Positions 52,853 through 64,000 of a stretch of 64,000 bases of DNA are shown here, piece after piece (within the stretch, counting starts at the first letter, position 1; each line of letters opens with the position of its first letter). The notes under the pieces were generated by a model. The model saw only the letters and a list, made by a program, of their open reading frames with translations. It was not told where the DNA came from and searched no databases. Both the position numbers and the translations under genes were made by a program. Origin of the DNA: Theropithecus gelada (Eukaryota > Chordata > Mammalia > Primates > Cercopithecidae). Where the stretch lies: the NCBI RefSeq assembly GCF_003255815.1, contig NC_037677.1, forward strand, positions 111,738,936 to 111,802,935. The letters are read 5' to 3'.

Positions 52853-53764
52853 TGAACTAATGATAAATGGGAAAAATGTTGACACTTAGGGAATCTGAAT
52901 GACAGGTATATGTGTATGGGGAGTTCTTTGGCTATTCTTGCACTTTTGAAATTATTTGCAAATAAAATGCAAAAATAGAAGAAGTAGATACATGTTTTTT
53001 CATATTTGGTTATGTGGAATATATATTTAAGTGAAGATTTTCAGAATTCCCTTGAATTTGCTGTGGCAGTAAAGGAAATGTCAGTTTGTCCTTTTTTGTT
53101 ATACTTAGAATTATGGCTTTTGGGGAATCTACAAATCTCAGAGGGGAATTATGTGGATGGTTTTACTAACTTGGACCATAAAGCTCTTCTGGGTTGGTCC
53201 TGAGGGAAATTTATTTCACTTTCGGTTAGCAATACCTCATAAACTTTCTAAGAATCTCAATGTGAGTCTCAAGGTGAGTATAATATTAATGTTTTGCTTT
53301 AGTATTTTTCATGTTTTAAGAATTTTGGAGGTATAGTTGGGAAGCCATTATTAATGTCATTTAATGTTAACTTTTTTTCCTTTTGATCTAAAAATCATTA
53401 GATTTTTTCAGAAAGGTAGTTTTTAAATTAAATTTAGTGATACTATGAGTTTCTCCTCTGCTCTTAATATCACATGTTTTTAAAAATTCTGTGGTGAATT
53501 TTAAGTGTAGATTGGGCATTGATTTTTAGCACACTGGTGTCTGAAAATAGATCCATAGAACAGATGTATTAAGTGATGGGAAATAGGAGTTTTTAATAGG
53601 AGAAATCTCCAGTTTAAAAACAGTTCAATCATAGGAATCACAAAAAGCAAAATTTTGTTGTATGTTGCAATTAGGCTTGGCATTTGTGGTAGAGTTTCAT
53701 TTGTGCAGACCTTTTTAGGAATAATTAAGTAAAATAAAACAGTATCAATATAATGAGTAAAATA

Positions 53765-54936
53765 CAGTTATGCCATGCATAATATTTCAGTTAATCACAG
53801 ACTGAATATATGATGGAGGTCTCATAAGATTATGCTGGAACTGAAAAATTGCTATCCCTGGAGATGATGTAGCTGTCAAAATGTGGTAGTGCAATGCACT
53901 ACTCATGTGTTTGAGGTGATGTTGGTGTAAAGAAACCTATTTCACTGCCAGTCATACAGAAGTATGGCACATACAATTATCTATAGTACATAATATTTGA
54001 TGCTGATAATAACTACGTTAGTGATTTATGTGTTTGCTTTTTATTGTTACTTTAGAGTGTACTCCTCCTACTTACAAGAAAAAAAAACCTGTAAAATAGC
54101 CTTAGGCAGGAAGTATTCCAGAAGAAGGCATTATTATCATAGGAGATGAGAGCTCCATGCATATGAATGCCCCTGAAGACCTCCCAGTGGGACAAGATGT
54201 GGAGGTGGAAGACAGTGATGTTGATGATCCTGACTTTGTGTAGGCCTATGCTAATGTGTGTGTGTCTTTGTTTTTAGCAAAAAACTCAAAAATATAAAAT
54301 ACAAAATTAAAAAATAGGAAAAAGCTTATATAATAAGGATATAAGGGAAAAAATTTTTATAGCTGTAAAATATGTTTGTGTTTTAGGCTGTTATTACAGA
54401 AGGATCAAAAAGTTAAAACATTAAAAAGTTTATAAGTAAAAATTTATAGTAAGCTAAGGTTAATTTATTATTGAAAGGAGAAAAATATTTTAAAAATAAA
54501 TTTAGTGTTGACTAAGTATACAGTGATTATAAATTCTATAGTAGTATACAGTAATGTCCTAGGCCTTCACATTCACTCACCACTTACCCATTGACTCATC
54601 CAGAGCAACTTCTAGTCCTGCAAGCTTCATTCATGGTAAGTGTCCTATACAGGTATACCATTTTTAATTTTTTGCACCATGCTTTTACTATAGCTTTTCT
54701 ATATGTTTAGCTACACGAATACCATTGTGTTCTAATTAGCTACAGTATTCAGTACAACAACATGCTATACGGGTTTTTCGTTCAGGAGCAATAGGCTATA
54801 CCACACAGCCTATGTATGTAGTAGGCTATACCATTTAGGTTTGTAGAAGTATACTCTGTGATGTTCACATAGTGATGAAATTGCTTAACAGTGCATTTCT
54901 CAGAACGTATCCTTGTTGTTAAGGAACACATGACTA
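53765..54936 (+). mobile_element. Tigger-type (TcMar) DNA transposon, internally deleted
   Basis: The left end TA|cagttatgccatgcataat (53763 on) and right end ttaaggaacacatgacta are inverted terminal repeats. The body has aggctataccacacagccta and ggcctatgctaatgtgtgtg. A plus-strand frame reads EEGIIIIGDESSMHMNAPED, then LPVGQDVEVEDSDVDDPDFV and a stop at about 54241, which resembles the acidic C-terminus of a Tigger transposase. The catalytic core is absent. At about 1.17 kb it is roughly half the length of an autonomous Tigger. Strand is set from the coding remnant. Confidence 0.78.
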
Positions 54937-56243
54937 TCATTTTAGCAAACTGTTTTGCCAGTGTGACAAAGGCTCCAATTAAAATTGTATACATTTTTTT
55001 TTTTACTTACTAAATGTTTTTAGTTTTACTAAGTGAATTATTAAACCATATGCTTTTAAACTATTCAGGAACTATAAAATACATATCTTTGAAAATTTGC
55101 ATTGACTATATTAAAAAGTTTTAATGTGCATTCATATTCAGAAAATTCTCATTTTTCTGTATCTGCTTAATATTCTTTCATTGATGGACATATCAGTGCC
55201 TTAAAAAGCAGCCATTCTTTTATTTTATATATTTTAGACATTTTATTTGTTTGGAAGAAATATGCACTCCCTGTAATTTGTACTTATTTTACAACATTTT
55301 TTATTTTTGATTATTATGGGCACATAATAGTTGTATATGTTTATGAGATACATGTGATGTTTTGATAGAGGCATACAATGTGTAATGATCACATCAGGGT
55401 AATTGGGATATCTATCACTTCAACCCGTTATTATTTCTTTGTGTTAGGAACATTTCAGTTCTACTTCTTTAGTTATTTACTGCTTTTGCACCAACCTAAT
55501 AAAAATATACAATAAATTATTGTTAACTGTAGTCACCCTATTTTGCTACCAAATACTAGCTCTTATTCATTCTGTCTGTATTTTTGTACACATTAACCAG
55601 CCTCACTTTGTCCCCTGCTCTCTGCTACCTTTCCCAGCTTCTAGTAACTATCATTCCACTCTTTATATCCGTAAATTCAACTATTTTTAGCTTCCACATA
55701 TAAGTGAGAACGTGTGATATTTGTCTGTGTCTGGTTTATTTCACTTAACAGTGCCCTTCAGTTTCATCCGTGTGGTTGCAGATGACAGGATTTCATTAAT
55801 TTTTTATGGTTAAATAATGTTCCATTGTGTATATGTACAGCATTTTCTTTATCCGTTCATCTGTTGATGTACGCTTAGGTTGCTTTCATAGCTTTGCTAT
55901 TGTGAATAGTGCTGCAATAAACATGGGAATACAGATAACTCTTTGATATACAGATTTTCTTTCTTTTGGATATATATCCAGCAGTGGTATTGCTGGATCA
56001 TGTGGTAGTTCTATTTTTAGTTTTTTAGGAACCCCAAACTGTTCTTCATAGTGGTTGTACTAATTTATATTATCACCCGCAGTGTATGAGGATTCTCCTT
56101 TCTCCACATCCTTACCAGCATTATTGCCTGTCTTTTGGATAAAAGCCATTTTAACTGGAGTGAGATGATATCTCATTATAATTTTGATTTGTATTTATCT
56201 GATGATTAGTATTTTTTCCTATACCTGTTTGCCACTTTTATAT

Positions 56244-56637
56244 TGATATGATTAGGCTTTGTGTCCCTACCGAAATCTCAATTGAATTGTAATCCCCATA
56301 TTCTCCACAATCCCCACGTATCAAGGGAGAGACCAGGTAGAGGTAATTACATCATGGGAGCAGCTTCCCGCATGCTGTTCTCATTATATATATAATGAGT
56401 GAGTTCTCATGAGATCTGATGGTTTTGTAAGTATTTCGTAGTTCCTCCTGTGTTCATTATTCTCCCTGCCACCATTTGAAGAAGGTGCCTTCCTTCCCCT
56501 TCACCTTCCACCATGATTGCAAGTTCCCTGAGGCCTCCTCAGCCATGCTGAACTGTGCGTCAATTAAACCCCTTTCCTTTATAAATTACTCAGTCTTGGG
56601 CAGTTCTTAATAGCAGTGTGAAAACGGGCTAATAACA
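56244..56637 (+). mobile_element. MST-type MaLR solo LTR inside the L1
   Basis: Begins tgatatgattaggctttgtg and ends aaaacgggctaataaca. Internal landmarks are gagttctcatgagatctgat and gaactgtgcgtcaattaaac. The L1 text continues on both sides. The five flanking bases tatat and tatgt differ at one position, consistent with an aged 5-bp target duplication. Confidence 0.88.
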
Positions 56638-56779
56638 TATGTTGTCTTTTGAGAAAAGTTCCATTCAGATCTTTTGTCTATTTAAAAATAAGATCCTTTT
56701 CCCCTTTTCAGTTGTTTGACAATTTTGTATATTCTGGTTATTAATCCCTTGTCAGAGGGTACTTTGAAAATATTTTCTC

Positions 56780-57049
56780 TCATTCTGCGGGTTGTCTCTT
56801 CACTGTGTTGATTGTTTCCTTTGCTGTGCAGAAGACTTTTTTAGCTTGATGCAATGCATTTGCCCATTTTTTGCTTTGGTTACCTGTGCCTTTGAGGTTA
56901 TACTCAAGAAATCTGCCCAGACCAATGTCCTGGAGTGTTTCTCCAGTGTTTTCTTCTAGTATTTTCATAGTTTCACGTGTTAGATGTAAGTCTTTAATCC
57001 ATTTTGATTTTATTTTCGTATATGGTGAGAGATAGGGGTCTAGCTTCAT
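56780..57049 (-). pseudogene. L1 ORF2 C-terminal remnant
   Basis: The 89-codon frame starts MKLDPYLSPYTKIKSKWIKD and includes [18 protein letters not shown], a conserved block near the ORF2 C-terminus. It belongs to the L1 at 55290-60480. Confidence 0.85.
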
Positions 57050-57903
57050 TCTTCTGTGTACGGATATCCAGTTTTCCCAGAACCATTTATTGAAGAGACT
57101 GTCCTTTCCTCAATGTATGTTCTTGACACCCTTGTAAAAAACAAGTTGACTGTAAATGTGTGAATTTATTTCTGGAGTCTCTATTCTGTTCCATTGGTCT
57201 ATATTTCTGTTCTTATGCCAGTACAATGCTGTTTTGACTACTATGGCTTTGTAATATAATTTCAAGTCCAGTAATGTGATGCCTCCTGTTTTGTTCTTTT
57301 TGCTCAGGATGGCTTTGGCTATTCTGGGTCTTTTGTGGTTTCATATAAATTTTAGGATTATTTTATTTCTGTGAAGAATGTTGTTAGTATTTTGATAGGC
57401 AATCATGCTGTTAATGTTTAATCTATAGATCCTTTGGGTAGTTTGGACATTTTAACAATATTTTTCCAATCCGTGAACGTGGGATATTTCCATTTTTTGT
57501 GTGTTCTCTTCAATTTCTTTCATCAGTGTCTTATAATTTTAATTGTAGAGATCTTTCACTTCTTTGGTTAATTCCCAGACATTTTATTTTAATTGTAGCT
57601 ATTTTAAATAGGATTACTTTTTTTTTGGTTTCTTTTTTAGATTGTTCACTGTTGCCATATAGAAATGCTACTGTTTTTTTGTCCTTGATTTTGTATCCCT
57701 GCAACATTACTGGATATGTTTATCAGTTCCAATAGTTTTTGGAGTCTTTAGGTTTTCTAAATATAAGATCATATAATCTAGAAACAAGGAAAAACTCGAT
57801 TTCCTCCTTTCTAATTAGGATGTCCTTTATTTCTTTCTCTTGTCTAATTGCTGTAGCTAGGACATCCAGTACTATGTTGAATAAAAGTGACGAAAGGATC
57901 CTG

Positions 57904-58170
57904 TCATATTCCAGATATTAGAGGAAAGGCTTTCAGTTTTTCCCCATTTATTACGATACTAGCTGTGGGTTTGTTGTATATGGCTTTTAATCTGTTGAAG
58001 TATGTTTCTTCTGTACCCAGTTTTTTAGTTTTTGTAGTGATGGGATTTTGAATTATTGAATGCATTTTGGCATGAATTGAAATGGTCATACGATTTTTGC
58101 TCTTCATTCTGTTGACACCTTCAGGTACTAGGTTTTTGTTTGATGGGAGACGTTTCATCAGTGCTTCCAT
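57904..58170 (-). pseudogene. L1 ORF2 reverse-transcriptase remnant
   Basis: The 88-codon frame includes RLKAIYNKPTASIVINGEKL then KAFPLISGI, the L1 palm region. Degraded on the N-terminal side of that block. Confidence 0.8.
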
Positions 58171-58727
58171 CTTGCTATGTGTTATTGACCTACTCAGGTT
58201 TTGAATTTCTCCATGATTTAATCTTGGTATGTTGCAAGTAATTTATCTGTTTCTTCTGTTATACAGTTTATTGGCACTTTGTCTCCTAATAGTCTCTCAC
58301 GATTCTTTGATTTTCTGTGGTATCCCTTGTAATGTCTCCTTTTTCATCTCTGATTTTCTTTATTTAGTTCTTCTCTATTTTTTCTTTGTCTGATAAAAGA
58401 TTTGTCTATATTATTTATCATTTCAAAAATAAACTTTTCATTTTATTGACCTTTGTATTTTTTTATTATTGATTAAATTTCTGCTCTGATCTTTATTATT
58501 TTGTTTCTTCTACTAATTTTGGTTTGCTCTTGCTCTTTGAGTTCTTTAAGATGTATGATTAGGATGATTAGGTTGTTTATTTGAAGTTTTTCTATTTTTT
58601 TAATGTAAGCATTTATTGCCGTAAAATTCCCTCTTAGAACTGCTTTTGCTGTATTCTTTAGGTTTTGGTATGTTTGTTTCCATTTTCATTTGTTTCTGGA
58701 AATTTTAAAATTTACTTCTGAATTTCT

Positions 58728-59138
58728 TCATTGACCGAAGTGGTTTTTTAAGAAGCGTTTCCATGAGTTTCTATAGTTTTCAAAGTTCTTCTTGCTACTG
58801 ATTTCTAGTTTTATTCTGTTGTGATCAGAAGAGATACTTGATACTTGATATGATTTAAATTGTTTTGAATTTTTGAGACATGTTTTGTGTCCTAATGAAT
58901 GGTCTGTCTTGCAGGATATTCTATGTGCTGAGGAGAAGAATGTGTATTCTGCAGCTATTAGATGAAATGGTCTGTAAATGTCCATGTGGTCTGTAGTGCA
59001 GATTAAGGTCTGATCTGATGTTTCTTTGTTTATTTTCTGTCTGGATGATCTGTCCAATCCTGATAATGTGCTGTTGAAGTCCCAAGATATTATTGTTTTG
59101 GGGTCTGTCTCTCTTTTTAGATCTAATAATATTTGCAT
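58728..59138 (-). pseudogene. L1 ORF2 endonuclease remnant
   Basis: The longest open frame in the window (136 codons). It carries the second half of the APE-type endonuclease: WDFNSTLSGLDRSSRQKI (normally GDFN), then EYTFFSSAHRISCKTDH, and SSDHNRIKLEISSK with the catalytic SDH triad retained. The changed WDFN and the 'CKTDHS' site indicate an inactive copy, with no intact ORF2 around it. Confidence 0.85.
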
Positions 59139-60479
59139 TATATTTTTAGTGCTCCAGTATTGGGTACATACAGATTTACAATTGTTATAGCCTCTTGCTG
59201 AAGAGACTCCTTTATCGTTATGTAATAACCTTGTCTCTTTTTACAGTTTTTTTCTCTTGAAATCTATTTATGAGATAGAAGTATAGCTACTCCTTCTTGC
59301 TTTGTTTTTGTTTGTTTGTTCCCACTGGCATGGAATATCTTTTTTCATCATCCCTTTATTTTTGGTCTATGTGTCTTTATGGGTGAAGTGTTTCTTCTAG
59401 GCAGCATGTAGTTGGGTCTTATTTTTTATCCATTCTTCTACGTCTTTTGCTTGGAGAATGTAGTCTGTGTATCTTCAATATTATTACTGATACATAAGAA
59501 CTTACTACTGCCATTTTATTATTTGTTTTCTGGTCATTTTGTTGGTCTTTCTTTTTTCCTTCTGTCTTCCTTTGTATAAAAGTGATTTTTTTTCTGGTAG
59601 TATATTTTAATTTCTTGCTTTTTATTTTTTGTATATCTGTTTTAGGGTTTTGTTTTGTGGTTACCATGAGGTTTACAAATAAAATCTTATGACCAGTTAT
59701 TTTAAACTGATGACAACTTAATTTTGATTATAAGGAAAAGAAAAAACAAAAGAAATAAGCAAATAAAAAACTAAAAAAAACTCTATACATTCTCTTTGGC
59801 TTTTGACTTTTTATTGTCTATATTTATATCTTTTTATACAGTCTACCTTAAAAAGTTGTGGTAGTTTTTAGTTTCGATTGGTTTGTTTTTTAGTTTTTCT
59901 ACTACAGATATGAGTGTTTTATGTATTTCAGTTATAGTATTAGAGTATTCTATGTATGTTTGTATACTTACTATTGCAAGTGAGTTTTATACCTTCAGAT
60001 GATTTCTTGTTGTTTGTTAATATCCTCTTCTTTCACATTGAAGAACTCCCTTAACATTTCTTGTAAGACAGACACGTTGTTGATGAAATTCCTTGGTTTT
60101 TATTTTTCTGAGAAAATATTTCTCCTTTATGTTTGAAGGATAATTTTGCTGGATATATATAACATTCTAAGTTGGATATTTTCTTTCCTTCAGCACTTTG
60201 AAAATGTCATCCCACTCTTTTGGCCTGTAAGTTTCCTACTGAGAAGTCTGTTGCCAGATATGTCATGGATTCTTTTTACGTTATTTGCCTCTTTTCTCTG
60301 CTGCTTTTGGATCTGTTCCTTACCCTTGACCTTTGAGAGTCTGAATATTATATACCTTGAAGTAGTCTTATTTGAGGTATCTGTTGGTGTTTTATAACCT
60401 TCTTGTATCTGGATATGTATATCTTTCTACAAGTTTGGAAAGTTCTCAGTTATTATTTCTTTGAGTAAACTTTTCTAGC

Positions 60480-62340
60480 TCAGTCTTTATTTCTATATAC
60501 TAATTAAGGCCAGTAACTCTTTAGGATAACTTTTCATCTTCTTTATAAATCAGAGGTTGTAAATTTTGATGAATTATAACTTATTATTTTTAAAAATGTC
60601 TGTACTTTTTGTATTGTATCTAAAAGACCTTTGCCAAGCTCAAGGTCACAAAGATTTTTCTCATGTGTTTTCTAGTAGATGTTTTATAATTTTGGCCCTT
60701 GTCCTCAGATATTTGTGATCCATTTGAGTGAATTTTCATATATCGTGTGAAGTAAGGGCTGAGATTTTTATAAAAATAGGCTGGGTCCAGTGGCCCTCAC
60801 CTATAATCCCAATTGCTCAGAAACCTGAGGTGGGAAGATTGCTGGAGCCCAGGAGTTCAAGGCTACAGTGAGCTATGATTGTGCCACTGCACTCCAACCT
60901 GTCATTTAGAGACAGGCAAAACCCTGTGCCTAAATGAATGAATGAATGAATAAATAAATATCCAATTGTTCCAGCTTTTTCCATTGAATTACCTTAGTAT
61001 CTGTGTTGAAAAATCAATTGGTCATATATGTGTGAGCAAATTTCTGGACTGTATTCTGGTCCGTGATGTGTATTATGGTTATTCTAGTATCACACTCTAT
61101 TGATTATTATAGCTCTCTAAATCTGACAGTGTAAGTCTTCCATCTTTTTGTCCATTTTAAAAAGTTTTGAGCGATTCTAGGTCCTTCATATTGCAATACA
61201 AAATTTAGAATCAACTTGTCAATTTTTGAAAGAAGGCTGCAAGGATTTTAATTGAAATTGCATTGGATCTAGAGAGGGGAAAATTGAGTATTAACAATAT
61301 TGAGTCTTCTAATGCATAGACATGGTATATCACTTATTTATTTAGGTCTCTTTTGTTTCAGTAGTATTTTATATTTTTCAATGTATTGGTGTTGTACATA
61401 GTTTGCTAGATTCCTAAATATTTCATATTTTTAATATTACTGAATGGTATTTTAAAATTTTAAATTTACAATAGTCAATTGCTAGTCTATGGAAAAAATT
61501 CATTTTCAAATATGTGTTTGGTATCATGCCACCTTGCTAAACACACTTATTAATCCCTGTAGCCCACTGGTCAACAACTTATTTTCTATATAGATGCTCA
61601 TGTGGTGTGGTAATAAACATTGTTTTACTCTTTCTTTTTCAATGTATATGCCTTTTACTAATTGTCTTGTATTATTAGGATCATTAGTACACTACTGAGT
61701 AGAAGTAGTGACAGCAGATATTCCTGCCTTTTCCCTTATTTTAGTAGGGAAATAGGCAGTCTTACCAATGTGTTTAACATGACTCTTACCAGGTTGAGGA
61801 AATTTACTTTTATTTCTAGTTTGTTTACTTTTTTTTATGAACAGTGTTGAATTTCCTCAAAATAGTTTTTTTTTCATATCTGTTGAGAAAAACTTTTGTT
61901 TTTTATTTTTCTGATATTTTAATATGGTGAATGATATTGATTGACTTTTACATGTTAAACTGCCATTGCATTCTTGGATAAAGCTTACTTGGTCATAATG
62001 TGTTATCCTTTTCATATATTGCTGAATTTCATTTGCTAATATCTTAAAGACTTCTATGTCTATATTCATAAGAGATACTAGAGTATGTATTTTTCTTGTA
62101 ATATCTTTATATAGTTTTGTAATCTTAAATGATTTGAAGCATGTTTCATCTTTTTTAAGAGTTCATGTAGAATTGATATTATTTCTGTTTTAAACGGTTG
62201 ATAGAATTCGATCAGGGAAACTATCTGTTCCAAGACTTTTTGAGAATGATTTTAACTGTGTGTGTATTTTCTTTAATAGATGTAGAGATACCCGCTTCAT
62301 CTTGGCACAAATGACAGGGTTTTCTCCCTTTTTAAGGTCA
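60480..62340 (-). mobile_element. Antisense L1M, second copy in tandem
   Basis: Reverse-complement L1 text resumes at a different consensus position (ccatttgagtgaattttcat; attgcattggatctagagag; cattgcattcttggataaag; gttgatagaattcgatcagg). It holds a forward FRAM at 60778. Confidence 0.85.
60778..60962 (+). mobile_element. Free right Alu monomer (FRAM-like)
   Basis: Begins ggctgggtccagtggccctc, then ctataatcccaattgctcag, and goes directly into right-monomer text gagttcaaggctacagtgag and ccactgcactccaacctg, with a simple tail (aatgaatgaataaata). About 150 bp of body and no left/right monomer junction, so it is either a FRAM or a dimeric Alu with a matching deletion. Confidence 0.8.
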
Positions 62341-62363
62341 AATAAGATTACACTGTGTATGTA

Positions 62364-62620
62364 CAGTTGTCCCTCAGTACATATGGGGGATTGGTTCCAG
62401 GACCCCATACCAAAGTCAGTGCAGTCGACCTGGGGAACCCACATGTAGGAAAAATTGGCCCTCTCTGTATAGGAAAAGTTGGCTCCCCCTAAACACAAGT
62501 TTTGTATCTTGCAAATATTGTATTTTCTATTTGCATTTGGTTGAAAGAATCTACATATAAGTGAGCCCACACATAAGTGGACTCATGAAGTTCAAACCCA
62601 TGTTATTCAAGCATCATCAA
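62364..62620. mobile_element. Tigger-related non-autonomous DNA element
   Basis: Left end TA|cagttgtccctcagtacata and ggattggttccaggacccca; right end agttcaaacccatgttattc. It sits between two antisense L1 segments. Confidence 0.75.
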
Positions 62621-62639
62621 TATGCCACATGTTCTTCAT

Positions 62640-64000
<1,361 letters not shown>

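Larger units (their letters stand above)
55290..60480 (-). mobile_element. Near full-length antisense L1, interrupted by an LTR
   Basis: Runs from 3' UTR text (gtgtaatgatcacatcaggg) through ORF2 C-terminus, reverse transcriptase and endonuclease to probable ORF1-side text (aagacagacacgttgttgat; cactttgaaaatgtcatccc). About 4.8 kb without the LTR at 56244-56637. Stops and frameshifts throughout. Confidence 0.9.

Noticed and set aside
52574..52885. 103-codon minus-strand Pro/Leu/Ser-rich open frame
   Set aside because: Produced by the polypurine tract and the neighbouring Alu.
53006..53336. Two overlapping plus-strand open frames resembling a coding segment
   Set aside because: The translation shows no domain I know, and splice signals that would join it to ATRNL1 in phase are lacking.

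Overview
The window is AT-rich primate nuclear DNA, most likely human. It is packed with Alu, L1, L2, MIR, MaLR/THE1 and Tigger/hAT-type remnants, and its coding sequence is split into short exons with GT-AG borders. I recognise the exons as an internal part of ATRNL1 (attractin-like 1), transcribed on the + strand. The assignment rests on the translated exons reading as the CUB/EGF/kelch region of attractin-family proteins. It comes from recall, not a database search.

Five coding exons are visible: 765-893 (end of the CUB domain), 2206-2414 (two EGF-like modules), 24040-24214, 29499-29586 and 34993-35248 (the last three open the kelch beta-propeller). Their phases join without a break and give about 285 residues. 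The first and last exons of the gene lie outside the window. Everything from 35249 to 64000 appears to be one intron, or part of one.

Layout: 1-2414 has two exons in mostly unique sequence. 2415-24039 is a 21.6 kb intron with an antisense L1 about 5 kb long, itself invaded by an LTR, which in turn was invaded by an Alu. 24215-34992 has two introns of about 5.3 kb each, with L2, Alu and two tandem antisense L1s. 35249-64000 is intron with more L1, L2, MLT1/MST LTRs, Tigger elements and Alus.

I found no tRNA or rRNA genes, no CRISPR and no sign of an undescribed cellular system. The points worth a second look are structural: an internally deleted mini-Alu with intact target-site duplications, a split LTR promoter, an unidentified insert of about 100 bp in an L1, a duplicated A-tailed sequence of about 84 bp that I cannot name, a 63-bp-armed inverted repeat, an Alu insertion linked to a deletion, and a short coding-like fragment near 46.6 kb. 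Repeat family names are from memory of consensus sequences, and most repeat edges are good to about 10-30 bases.
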